Part shown: piece by piece, positions 1 through 6,456 of the stretch
Layout of the letters: each line of letters opens with the position of its first letter
Numbering within the stretch: position 1 is the stretch's first letter
Source: Pseudomonadota bacterium
GTDB taxonomy: Bacteria > Pseudomonadota > Gammaproteobacteria > GRL18
Direction of reading: 5' to 3'
Assembly: GCA_030632745.1 (NCBI GenBank)
Contig: DAOVUE010000091.1
Coordinates: 1-6,597, forward strand
Length of the DNA stretch: 6,597 nt
The notes under the pieces: generated by a model
What the model saw: only the letters and a program-made list of their open reading frames with translations
The model's database searches: none
Told to the model about the DNA's origin: nothing
Position numbers and translations under genes: made by a program

Positions 1-5
1 ATCGT

Positions 6-103
6 CGTCATTCCTGCATGCTTCTAGCAGGAATCCATCATGCACAATAGATTCCCGATAAAAAGCCTGCCCCTAGCGAATGCAGGGGACTTCGGGAATG
101 ACG
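6..103. repeat. ATTCCC/GGGAAT palindromic dispersed repeat (MITE/REP-like)
   Basis: The ends are a perfect 9-bp inverted pair, CGTCATTCC (6-14) and GGAATGACG (95-103). Inside are three nested stems: ATTCCTGC (10-17) with GCAGGAAT (27-34), ATTCCCGA (51-58) with TCGGGAAT (92-99), and CCCCT (70-74) with AGGGG (84-88). This architecture resembles the ATTCCC...GGGAAT repeats scattered between genes in many beta- and gammaproteobacteria (the Neisseria dRS3 type is a known example). It has no coding capacity. It ends 48 bp before the histidine kinase gene, so it may touch that gene's promoter or 5' leader. The family assignment rests on recognising the pattern; copy number was not checked. Confidence 0.7.
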
Positions 104-151
104 TTGTTAATGAAATGAAAGTGTAAACCGAGCAATGAAGGATGCCACAAA

Positions 152-1981
152 ATGTATAACAAACTTCATCAATTCTGGACCGCCTCTATATCCAGGCAAC
201 TCATGTTGGGTATCGCATTAGTTCATGCCGTTTTAATGAGCATATTTGTATTTGATATTGTTTCACGTGAAAGAACATTTCTGACAGAGCAAAGTAAGCA
301 GCATGCTTCTGCACTGGTCAAAACACTCGCCGCTAATGGAACTTCCTGGGTGTTAGCCAGAGATTTTATTGGTATGGAAGAGGTGATTAAGTCCCAATCA
401 GTCTATCCCAATTTACGTTACGCCATGTTTATAGATTTAAATGCCAGGGTTTTAGGCTATACCGAGCGTGAAAAAGTCGGCCTTTATGTCAACGATAGTA
501 TCTCTCAAAAACTATTCAAAAGTCATGCTCTGAATGGTGGGGAGCAGCAAACTATTATATTAGTTGATAATCCATCTCTTATTGATCTAGCCTATCCTAT
601 AGTAGTGGATAAAAAACACATTGGCTGGGCTCGTGTTTCTATCAGCCTCTCAGAAATAAGTCATAACCTGAAAATAGTGACCCGAAAGGGCTTATTGTAT
701 ACCCTTCTCGCTATTCTAACCGGATTAATTTTCGCCTATTTTATGGCCAGAGGACTCACTTCTGATATTAACAGATTAACTCAATTTACTGATAAGGTTA
801 TCAAAGGAAAAAGAAAAGTCAATCTCAGCCTGAATCGCCATGATGAACTGGGAAAAATGGCTGAAAATATAGAGATGATGGTTATAGCACTACAAAAAAA
901 GGAATTGCAGGCACAGTCTTCCTACCGGGAAAAATCTAACTTTCTCAGTACCATCAGTCATGAAATAAAAACACCTTTAAATTCTATTGTTGGAGTTTCT
1001 CAGTTATTACGCAGTGAATTTAAAAATCCCACCATGGAGCAGAAAGAATCTTTAGATATTCTACAGGTCTCAAGCAATAATCTTCTTAATCTGGTAATGA
1101 ATATCCTTAATTTCTCCAAACTGGACAGCCGCTCAGTACAAGTTAATCAATCCATTTTTGATTTATATGATCTTATTCAACAAATTATTAAACAATTAAC
1201 ATTGCAGCTCAAACAGAAAAAAATACAATTAGTCATTGATATTGATAAAAAGGTCCCGGATTTATTAACGGGTGATATGCTCAAACTTTCGCAGATTTTA
1301 TCAAACTTACTTAATAATGCGATTAAATTTATGCCTCTTCACAGCGCTAAACAGCCTCTTATTAAGCTTAGCATTTCTTCTGTTAAAACAACTGCTTCAG
1401 ATACAATCCTTTTATTTATCGTTAAAGATAATGGCATCGGTATTGCTGAACAGAAAATTCCAACTATTTTCAATTTATTTACTCAACTGGATGACTCCTC
1501 TACACGCTTACACAATGGTGTTGGTTTAGGCCTTAATATCGTTAAATCATTAGTTGACTTATTAAACGGTCATATCAGGGTTGAATCCAGTATCAATAAA
1601 GGCACATCATTTTTTGTGCAGCTGGCCTTCAAAAGTGTTGATAATGCTAAACAGATATCTCATAATGAAGCTATTAATCCATTCTCTGAGCAGGAATTAT
1701 TAGAAAAAGGTTTCTCAACGCAAGACGAACAGCTCAACAAAAAACTCACAGTCAATAAGCTAAAAAAATTAGAACAGGCTATACCACAATTGTGGACTTC
1801 AGTTCAGCAAAGCAACATTGACATGTTCGATCATTTTAAATTAATTAAAAAAATTATTACCCCGGTTTATCCTGCTGATACTATCGATAAATTGGAATTT
1901 GATCTGGAAAATCTAAACACTGAAGAGATTAAACAATCGCTGATAGAACTATCAAAGCATTTTGAAATTAGCTTTCTTTAA
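152..1981 (+). CDS. membrane sensor histidine kinase with HAMP domain and unusual C-terminal tail
   Basis: A 609-residue transmembrane sensor kinase that should autophosphorylate on a histidine and pass the phosphate to a response regulator. Two hydrophobic segments (about 18-36 and 182-199) enclose a roughly 145-residue periplasmic region that may be a CACHE/PAS-like sensor; its ligand is unknown. A HAMP-like linker (about 200-255) leads to the dimerisation domain with the H-box SHEIKTPLNS, giving His270 as phospho-acceptor. The ATPase domain has the N-box NLLNNAIKF (Asn389), the G1 box DNGIG (426-430), an F-box around IFNLF and the G2 box GVGLG (456-460), so it looks catalytically complete. 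Unlike classical hybrid kinases it has no receiver domain. Instead it ends in a helical, charged tail (about 500-609) that I cannot assign. The start follows GAAGGA at 137-142 with good spacing. The likely partner is the REC-GGDEF protein encoded next, across a palindromic element. No family-specific gene name can be given. Confidence 0.93.
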   Translation: MYNKLHQFWTASISRQLMLGIALVHAVLMSIFVFDIVSRERTFLTEQSKQHASALVKTLAANGTSWVLARDFIGMEEVIKSQSVYPNLRYAMFIDLNARVLGYTEREKVGLYVNDSISQKLFKSHALNGGEQQTIILVDNPSLIDLAYPIVVDKKHIGWARVSISLSEISHNLKIVTRKGLLYTLLAILTGLIFAYFMARGLTSDINRLTQFTDKVIKGKRKVNLSLNRHDELGKMAENIEMMVIALQKKELQAQSSYREKSNFLSTISHEIKTPLNSIVGVSQLLRSEFKNPTMEQKESLDILQVSSNNLLNLVMNILNFSKLDSRSVQVNQSIFDLYDLIQQIIKQLTLQLKQKKIQLVIDIDKKVPDLLTGDMLKLSQILSNLLNNAIKFMPLHSAKQPLIKLSISSVKTTASDTILLFIVKDNGIGIAEQKIPTIFNLFTQLDDSSTRLHNGVGLGLNIVKSLVDLLNGHIRVESSINKGTSFFVQLAFKSVDNAKQISHNEAINPFSEQELLEKGFSTQDEQLNKKLTVNKLKKLEQAIPQLWTSVQQSNIDMFDHFKLIKKIITPVYPADTIDKLEFDLENLNTEEIKQSLIELSKHFEISFL

Positions 1982-2041
1982 CCTTGCATATGAAGTATAA
2001 CAAAGAGAAAAGCCTAAGCTATGATAAGGGATGAGGCAGAA

Positions 2042-2173
2042 ATTAAAGTACCAATATTGCGCAGGATTGTTGTTTGTAGTTTTTATTTCAATGTCGGGCG
2101 CATAGTCAGTCTATGTAACCAAAGTTGAAATGAAAAATACAGGCAACAGGTCAAGCAAGATTGGTACTTTAAT
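2042..2173. mobile_element. 132-bp palindromic MITE-like element between kinase and cyclase genes
   Basis: Perfect 14-bp terminal inverted repeats, ATTAAAGTACCAAT (2042-2055) and ATTGGTACTTTAAT (2160-2173), bound an imperfect palindrome that extends almost to the centre. The inner arms match well; for example TTTCAA (left) is mirrored by TTGAAA (right). The turn is CATAG-TCAGT-CTATG (2101-2115). There is no convincing open reading frame inside. The small size, long terminal repeats and full-length fold are typical of non-autonomous miniature inverted-repeat elements. A target-site duplication is not clear from the flanks. If transcribed it would form a very long hairpin between the two signalling genes, which could terminate, process or stabilise the message. 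The element ends 26 bp before the downstream start codon. Confidence 0.75.
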
Positions 2174-2199
2174 AAATGCATCATTCCTAAGGGATAGGT

Positions 2200-3102
2200 A
2201 TGTATAAGATTTTATTAGTTGATGATGTTATCAGCAATATCAAGATTTTATCAAAGGGATTGCCTAAGGATCTTTATACTGTTTTTTTTGCTCTTAATGG
2301 TAAAAAGGCACTGGAACTCGTTATTCAGGAACAACCTGATTTGATTCTGCTGGATATCATGATGCCCGAAATGGATGGTTATGAGGTTTGCAAACGGCTT
2401 AAACAGGATCCTGACAGCAGAAACATTCCTGTTATTTTTGTCACCGCCAAAGATAGTCCCTATGATGAAGCCTATGGACTGAAAATCGGTGCAGTTGATT
2501 ATATAAGCAAACCGATTAACCTGCTGGTTCTTAACGCTCGTGTTTTAACTCATTTAAAACTTAAAGAAAAAGAACAGCAGCTGCGCCTTTTATCAATGCA
2601 TGATGGTTTAACGGGTATTGCTAATAGACGTTATATGGATAAATGGCTTAAACAATCCTGGCAACTCAGCAAACGTGCTCAAAAAAAAATATCTCTCATT
2701 ATGATCGATATTGATTTTTTCAAACAATATAATGATCATTATGGACATCTTGCGGGTGATGACTGTCTAAAGCAGGTTGCCGAAAGTTTGTCACAGAACA
2801 TTACCCGTTCAAGCGACTTAATCGCCCGTTATGGCGGTGAAGAATTTGCCTGTATTTTATCAGCAACTGAGCAGACAGGGGCAGAAAAAATGGCTCATAA
2901 GCTCAGACAGAACATAGAGGAATTAAACATACCGCATTTGGCTTCTCGCATCGCTGATCATATTACCATTAGCCTTGGCGTAGCCTGTTTATGTCCTAGA
3001 CAAATATCTTCTGAACACAAGCTAATTGAACTGGCTGACAATGCATTATATCTTGCAAAACATCAGGGACGAAATCGTATTGTCTGTTCTTCTGATAACT
3101 AG
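2200..3102 (+). CDS. REC-GGDEF response regulator, diguanylate cyclase (PleD/WspR-like)
   Basis: A 300-residue cytoplasmic response regulator predicted to make cyclic di-GMP from two GTP when phosphorylated. The receiver domain (about 1-120) has the acidic pair Asp8/Asp9, phospho-acceptor Asp52 in LLDIMMPEMDG, Thr82 and Lys104 before Pro105, so all switch residues are present. A short helical linker with repeated Lys/Glu/Gln joins it to a GGDEF domain (about 130-298). That domain has DGLTGIANRR (135-144), the metal-binding DIDFFK (170-175) and the signature GGEEF (212-216). RSSD (203-206) lies exactly five residues before the signature, which is the RxxD inhibitory site, so product feedback inhibition is expected. 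The length is normal for a single REC-GGDEF protein. The start is preceded by AAGG (2189-2192). Its partner kinase is probably the gene upstream. The LapG-type protease downstream suggests the c-di-GMP made here feeds adhesin retention, though that link is inferred. Confidence 0.95.
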   Translation: MYKILLVDDVISNIKILSKGLPKDLYTVFFALNGKKALELVIQEQPDLILLDIMMPEMDGYEVCKRLKQDPDSRNIPVIFVTAKDSPYDEAYGLKIGAVDYISKPINLLVLNARVLTHLKLKEKEQQLRLLSMHDGLTGIANRRYMDKWLKQSWQLSKRAQKKISLIMIDIDFFKQYNDHYGHLAGDDCLKQVAESLSQNITRSSDLIARYGGEEFACILSATEQTGAEKMAHKLRQNIEELNIPHLASRIADHITISLGVACLCPRQISSEHKLIELADNALYLAKHQGRNRIVCSSDN

Positions 3103-3204
3103 AAAATTCATTTTATACGTAGAAACCGAGAGTCGTCATTGTATAATTACCTAGGGGCCTTTTTTCTTATATAGACTAAACTTTTATTCAGAGGGGGAAG
3201 GAAA

Positions 3205-3912
3205 ATGATAAAAAAATATTCTAAATATCTTTTATTAAATCTCATAAAAATATCCGTAATATCTGCTCCATTCTGCACTCTTAATGCACATGCTGAACAT
3301 GCAGATAAATTTAATTTTCTTATGGCGGAAGCCAATCATCATATTAATCAGACGCATGATGATTTATCTGCTAACAGCATTTCTTCCAATCATGAAATGA
3401 AGCAGCGCTTTACTTCCTGGGAACATCTTATTTATCATAATGCAGATAAAAGCAATATCGAAAAAGTAAAATTAGTGAATGATTTTTTCAATCAAATGAC
3501 CTGGGTAGCGGATAAAAAATTGTGGAACAAGAAGGATTATTGGGCAACACCCATAGAGAGCCTGATACGTAATGCAGGTGATTGTGAAGATTTTAGTATT
3601 GCTAAATATTTTACTCTTTTAGCACTTGATATCCCGATTGATAATTTGAGAATCAATTATGTCAAAATGCCGGATCAACAAAACCACATGGTTTTAAGTT
3701 ATTATTATTCTGCAACGGACGCTCCCTTAATACTTGATAATTTTAATAAATCATTATTAAAAAAACATCAACGACAAGATCTCACCTTTTTATTCAGCTT
3801 TAATAGTAAAAATTTATGGTTATCCAATCATAAAAAACTTTCTCTTGATAGTAAAAATACCATTAATCAATGGACAAACATGATGAAGCGAATAGAAAAG
3901 GAACAAGGCTAA
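3205..3912 (+). CDS. lapG: LapG-family periplasmic cysteine protease (bacterial transglutaminase-like, BTLCP)
   Basis: A 235-residue exported cysteine protease of the LapG family. Known members cleave the N-terminus of giant RTX adhesins and release the cell from the surface. They are held inactive by the c-di-GMP receptor LapD when c-di-GMP is high. A Sec signal peptide with a basic start, hydrophobic core and AHA site predicts cleavage after residue 30. The diagnostic block is DYWATPIESL followed by GDCEDF. Cys127 is the nucleophile, with His161 (NHMVLSYY) and Asp178 (PLILDNF) completing the triad. Asp126 and Glu128, flanking the cysteine, match the calcium-binding pair known from LapG. The start is supported by GAGGGGG (3191-3197) seven bases upstream. 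No lapD is present in the window; in many genomes the two are adjacent. The upstream neighbour is a diguanylate cyclase, consistent with c-di-GMP control. The family assignment is firm; the gene symbol is by homology and the substrate is not proven. Confidence 0.92.
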   Translation: MIKKYSKYLLLNLIKISVISAPFCTLNAHAEHADKFNFLMAEANHHINQTHDDLSANSISSNHEMKQRFTSWEHLIYHNADKSNIEKVKLVNDFFNQMTWVADKKLWNKKDYWATPIESLIRNAGDCEDFSIAKYFTLLALDIPIDNLRINYVKMPDQQNHMVLSYYYSATDAPLILDNFNKSLLKKHQRQDLTFLFSFNSKNLWLSNHKKLSLDSKNTINQWTNMMKRIEKEQG

Positions 3913-3990
3913 GGGATTTCATCTTATGTATAAACCGAAATAAAGTCTCGTATTATTACGAACAGTATTTATTCAATATTTCATTTAAAC

Positions 3991-4029
3991 TTATACCATA
4001 CTTAATGAAAAGTTAAACCACTGGTATAA
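3991..4029. promoter_or_regulatory. inverted repeat TTATACCA/TGGTATAA before the small secreted protein
   Basis: A perfect 8-bp inverted pair, TTATACCA (3991-3998) and TGGTATAA (4022-4029), sits just upstream of the start at 4051 in an AT-rich spacer of 138 bp. The right arm overlaps a possible -10 box, TATAAA (4025-4030), with a weak -35-like TTAATG (4002-4007) 17 bp upstream. It could be an operator around a promoter or an mRNA hairpin. The predicted leader would be very short, so the promoter reading is tentative. A second small hairpin, TCGTA/TACGA (3948-3961), lies nearer to lapG. Confidence 0.3.
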
Positions 4030-4050
4030 ATAATTAAAAGGAATAGAACA

Positions 4051-4440
4051 ATGAAAACTTTAAAAACATTATTAACTGCTACTGTCTTTGTTTCAGCTGC
4101 AATAAGTGCAAACGTACAGGCTTATGACGCTGAAGCAGTTTCTGAGAGTCCTCTGTCAAGTTTAATTTATGAGGACACATCCATTATATACAGCACGACT
4201 ACCCAGCAAAGCAGTTCTCCACAAGGCATTTTAAGCTATGGTGATAATCATAATAATAATATTGTCTGGAGTACTGAATTTGAACAATATGTTAATCCGG
4301 CTGATTTTGAACTTGATCAAATCGTTGACGTCAATAGTGTTAATCGACTGATGAACGAGCAACCCACTGCTGCAGGATCAATGACTTCTGATGGTATATT
4401 CATATTTAATGAACTGGCGGGTGAATATCAACTGCAATAG
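4051..4440 (+). CDS. small secreted protein of unknown family with LapG-like TAAG motif
   Basis: A 129-residue protein I do not recognise. It has a clear Sec signal peptide (MKTLKTLL start, alanine-rich core, VQA site) with likely cleavage after residue 24. This leaves a mature acidic chain of about 105 residues, rich in Ser, Thr, Asn and Asp, with no cysteine, no lipobox and no later membrane segment. It should therefore be periplasmic or extracellular. Residues 106-109 are Thr-Ala-Ala-Gly, identical to the site LapG cuts in Pseudomonas LapA. Cleavage between the alanines would free a 22-residue C-terminal peptide with hydrophobic and acidic residues. The gene follows lapG on the same strand after 138 bp and has a strong ribosome site, AAAAGGAA (4036-4043). 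It could be a protease substrate, inhibitor or decoy, or an unrelated envelope protein. The coding call is solid; function is unknown. Confidence 0.85.
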   Translation: MKTLKTLLTATVFVSAAISANVQAYDAEAVSESPLSSLIYEDTSIIYSTTTQQSSSPQGILSYGDNHNNNIVWSTEFEQYVNPADFELDQIVDVNSVNRLMNEQPTAAGSMTSDGIFIFNELAGEYQLQ

Positions 4441-4453
4441 GACATCAGCTGTT

Positions 4454-5182
4454 TTATTTGTTCATAGAGTCCAGTACACTTACACCTACTGGACTCAAAC
4501 TAAGGACTTCAACTTTATCACCACTTATACGCCATGTTAAATCATAATCATAAATCGTAGTTGAATATGATTTTTCAATGTTTTTAAAATAATAAGGGCG
4601 ATGATCTATGGCTAATAATTGCTCAATAAACAGTTTTATGCGTGGATATTTTTTTATGGCTTGTGCACATTCCACTTCAGCTTCTTTGGAAAACAGGACC
4701 GAAAACAGCTTTTCTTTAATCTGATCGGTAAATCCTCCTTTTGCATCGGGAATGCTGTCACTATAGGGAAGATAAGGTTTGATATCTATAATAGGTGTTT
4801 TATCCAGTAAGTCAGCACCTTTTATATGAATCAATAAGCTGGAACCCTTTTGTTCAATAGTATCAAGTTCTACCAGCGATAAACCAATAGGATTAGGTCG
4901 ATAACTGGCACGGGTCGCAAACACGCCAAAACGCTGCTTCCCATTCAGGCGCGGAGGATTGACGGTTGAACTCCAGCCTTTATCCACATGGCGGTGAAAA
5001 ATAAAATTGATCCACAGGTGTGAAACCCCCTCCCGACCTCTGTCAACTGCAGCTGCAAGATATGTCGTGAATAATTCTATACAGGCCGTTGCTTCTGTCA
5101 CCAGACGTGCTTGTCTGGGAATAGCAAATTTATCTTTATAACAGGAATGTACGATACCTATAGCATCAAATGTATACTGCAT
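4454..5182 (-). CDS. trmO: tRNA (N6-threonylcarbamoyladenosine-37 N6)-methyltransferase TrmO (TsaA/YaeB)
   Basis: A 242-residue cytoplasmic SAM-dependent enzyme. TrmO methylates t6A at position 37 of tRNA-Thr to m6t6A, which tunes decoding next to the anticodon. Family hallmarks are the N-terminal IGIVHSCYKDKFAIPRQ block, FATRASYRPNPIG (88-100) and DIKPYLPYSDSIPDA (133-147). The length is close to the 235 residues of E. coli TrmO. I chose the ATG at 5182 because AGAAGG lies seven bases upstream and the protein then begins where family members begin. An in-frame ATG at 5224 would add 14 residues and overlap purK by 20 bp, but I see no good ribosome site for it. The chosen start is 22 bp after the purK stop, so the two genes are probably co-transcribed. 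The last codons carry a perfect inverted repeat. Confidence 0.94.
   Translation of the reverse strand: MQYTFDAIGIVHSCYKDKFAIPRQARLVTEATACIELFTTYLAAAVDRGREGVSHLWINFIFHRHVDKGWSSTVNPPRLNGKQRFGVFATRASYRPNPIGLSLVELDTIEQKGSSLLIHIKGADLLDKTPIIDIKPYLPYSDSIPDAKGGFTDQIKEKLFSVLFSKEAEVECAQAIKKYPRIKLFIEQLLAIDHRPYYFKNIEKSYSTTIYDYDLTWRISGDKVEVLSLSPVGVSVLDSMNK
4467..4496. terminator. perfect 10-bp hairpin at the convergent gene junction
   Basis: GAGTCCAGTA (4467-4476) and TACTGGACTC (4487-4496) are exact reverse complements with a 10-base loop. The stem lies in the final codons of trmO, 27 bp past the stop of the convergent small secreted protein gene. Neither strand has a run of T after the stem, so it is not a textbook intrinsic terminator. 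It may mark or protect the 3' ends of both transcripts. Confidence 0.4.
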
Positions 5183-5204
5183 AGAGGAGCCTTCTTCAAT
5201 CGAA

Positions 5205-6335
5205 TCAGGGTTTAGGCAGGGCATTAGCCAGGCGACGGGTTTCCTTTAATAAGTCTGCAGTCGAATGACCAAGACAGGTAAAATGCCCCATTTTACGTCC
5301 ATTCCTGGCCTCTCTTTTACCATACAAATGCAGTTTTACATCCGGATTGGACAGCAATTGCGACCAGTCGGGTTCGCCATTAGACCAGATATCACCCAAA
5401 ATATTAAACATAACAACGGGGGATAATAAATCCACACTGCCTGCCGGTAAGCCGCATAACATCCTCACCTGCTGTTCAAATTGTGATGTTTTGCAGGCAT
5501 CAATAGTATAGTGCCCGCTATTATGCGGTCGTGGTGCAACTTCATTAATTAATAGACGATCATCCACAGTATAGAAAAATTCAACAGCCATAACGCCGCA
5601 ATAATTCAGTTTGTCTGAAAATACTGAAGCCTCATTGATGGCTTTATCTAAAAGTCTTTTAGGCAGGATGGCTGGTACAACTGTGTATTCAAGAATCCCG
5701 TTAACATGATGATTTTCTCCCACCGGATAACAGCTGATGACACCATCGACTCCTCGTGCCAGAACAACTGAAACTTCAGTTTTTAAGTTCACTTTTTGTT
5801 CTAAAACACAATGCACTGAACCCATGGATTCAAATGCTGTTACTGCTTCATCAAGATTATTAACAATAGCCTGACCTTTACCATCATAGCCAAAACTGGC
5901 CACTTTCAATATGGCAGTACCTGCAATTTGTGTTAAAGCAAACTCTAAATCATCTTTCTCATAAATGGGAAAAAATGCTGCTGTTTCAAAGCCGTTATCA
6001 GCCAGGAATGTTTTTTCAGCAATGCGATTCTGTGCCACTTCAACTGCTGCCGAAGAAGGTCTCACGGGTATCGATTGCTCTAATTTTTTCAATGTTGCAG
6101 CGGGTATGTTTTCAAACTCAGTGGTCACTGCATCACAATTATTAACTAGTTGTTCCAATGCCCATTGATCACTATACGACGCATGAATGTGTTCATCCGC
6201 AATTCTTCCCGCCGGGCTGTCGGGATCAGGATCAAGTACAATAACATGATAACCCATAGCATGAGCAGCCATAACAAACATTCTTCCCAACTGCCCGCCG
6301 CCCAACATGCCCAGAGTTTTTCCTGGTAAAATCAT
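5205..6335 (-). CDS. purK: 5-(carboxyamino)imidazole ribonucleotide synthase PurK
   Basis: A 376-residue cytoplasmic ATP-grasp enzyme of de novo purine synthesis. It converts aminoimidazole ribonucleotide, ATP and bicarbonate to N5-carboxy-AIR, which PurE then rearranges to 4-carboxy-AIR. Visible signatures are the N-terminal MLGGGQLGRM (10-19), the glycine-rich ATP loop FGYDGKGQ (148-155), the metal and ATP site NEVAPRPHNSGHYT (264-277) and the C-terminal YGKREARNGRKMGH (338-351). The length is normal for the family and no key region is missing. The start is supported by GAGG about eight bases upstream. The gene is downstream of purE on the same strand, the usual pairing, although here 121 bp containing a palindromic element separate them. 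trmO follows after 22 bp. Confidence 0.98.
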   Translation of the reverse strand: MILPGKTLGMLGGGQLGRMFVMAAHAMGYHVIVLDPDPDSPAGRIADEHIHASYSDQWALEQLVNNCDAVTTEFENIPAATLKKLEQSIPVRPSSAAVEVAQNRIAEKTFLADNGFETAAFFPIYEKDDLEFALTQIAGTAILKVASFGYDGKGQAIVNNLDEAVTAFESMGSVHCVLEQKVNLKTEVSVVLARGVDGVISCYPVGENHHVNGILEYTVVPAILPKRLLDKAINEASVFSDKLNYCGVMAVEFFYTVDDRLLINEVAPRPHNSGHYTIDACKTSQFEQQVRMLCGLPAGSVDLLSPVVMFNILGDIWSNGEPDWSQLLSNPDVKLHLYGKREARNGRKMGHFTCLGHSTADLLKETRRLANALPKP

Positions 6336-6376
6336 GACAAATACCTCGTAAACAAATTTCCAGCTATACGCTTAAT

Positions 6377-6456
6377 CCTAAATTAATTAGTTGAATCGTA
6401 GCGAGGATGACTACCAAGAGTAGGCTTCCGCAGTAGATTTAACTGATTTGTTTAGG
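6377..6456. repeat. 80-bp palindromic element between purE and purK
   Basis: The ends CCTAAA (6377-6382) and TTTAGG (6451-6456) start an imperfect palindrome. Over the outer 21 bases of each arm, 17 pair. The inner part continues with GCG (6401-6403) against CGC (6429-6431) and a turn CTAC-CAAGA-GTAG (6411-6423). TTAA occurs just outside both ends (6372-6375 and 6457-6460); the right copy contains the purE stop codon. There is no coding capacity. As RNA it would form a long hairpin inside the purEK message. Its size and shape suggest a REP/MITE-like repeat, but it could also be a unique intercistronic processing structure. Confidence 0.55.

Noticed and set aside
1272..1529. 85-codon open frame on + strand
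   Set aside because: It lies wholly inside the ATPase domain of the kinase in another frame, and the peptide is low-complexity, Leu-rich and has no recognisable features.
1826..1870. Possible HPt-like histidine (His561) in the kinase tail
   Set aside because: The surrounding residues, HFKLIKK, lack the His-x-x-Lys-Gly pattern, so phosphotransfer cannot be claimed.
3142..3147. TATAAT box as a lapG promoter
   Set aside because: The -10 hexamer is perfect, but I find no acceptable -35 box at 16-18 bp, and in AT-rich DNA such a hexamer alone is weak evidence.
3149..3166. CCTAGGGGCC followed by a T run as terminator of the cyclase gene
   Set aside because: The T run is present but no stem longer than about three pairs can form directly before it.
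3147..3335. 62-codon open frame on - strand
   Set aside because: It is antisense to the start of lapG and its ribosome site, and nothing in the peptide resembles a known protein.
4619..4810. 63-codon open frame on + strand
   Set aside because: It is antisense to trmO, which has strong family motifs; the open frame is a shadow.
5183..5224. Upstream ATG adding 14 residues to TrmO
   Set aside because: It overlaps the end of purK, lacks a good ribosome site, and the family normally starts near the internal Met, which has AGAAGG seven bases upstream.
5930..6168. Two overlapping open frames on + strand (71 and 67 codons)
   Set aside because: Both are antisense to well-conserved purK coding sequence and have no supporting motif.
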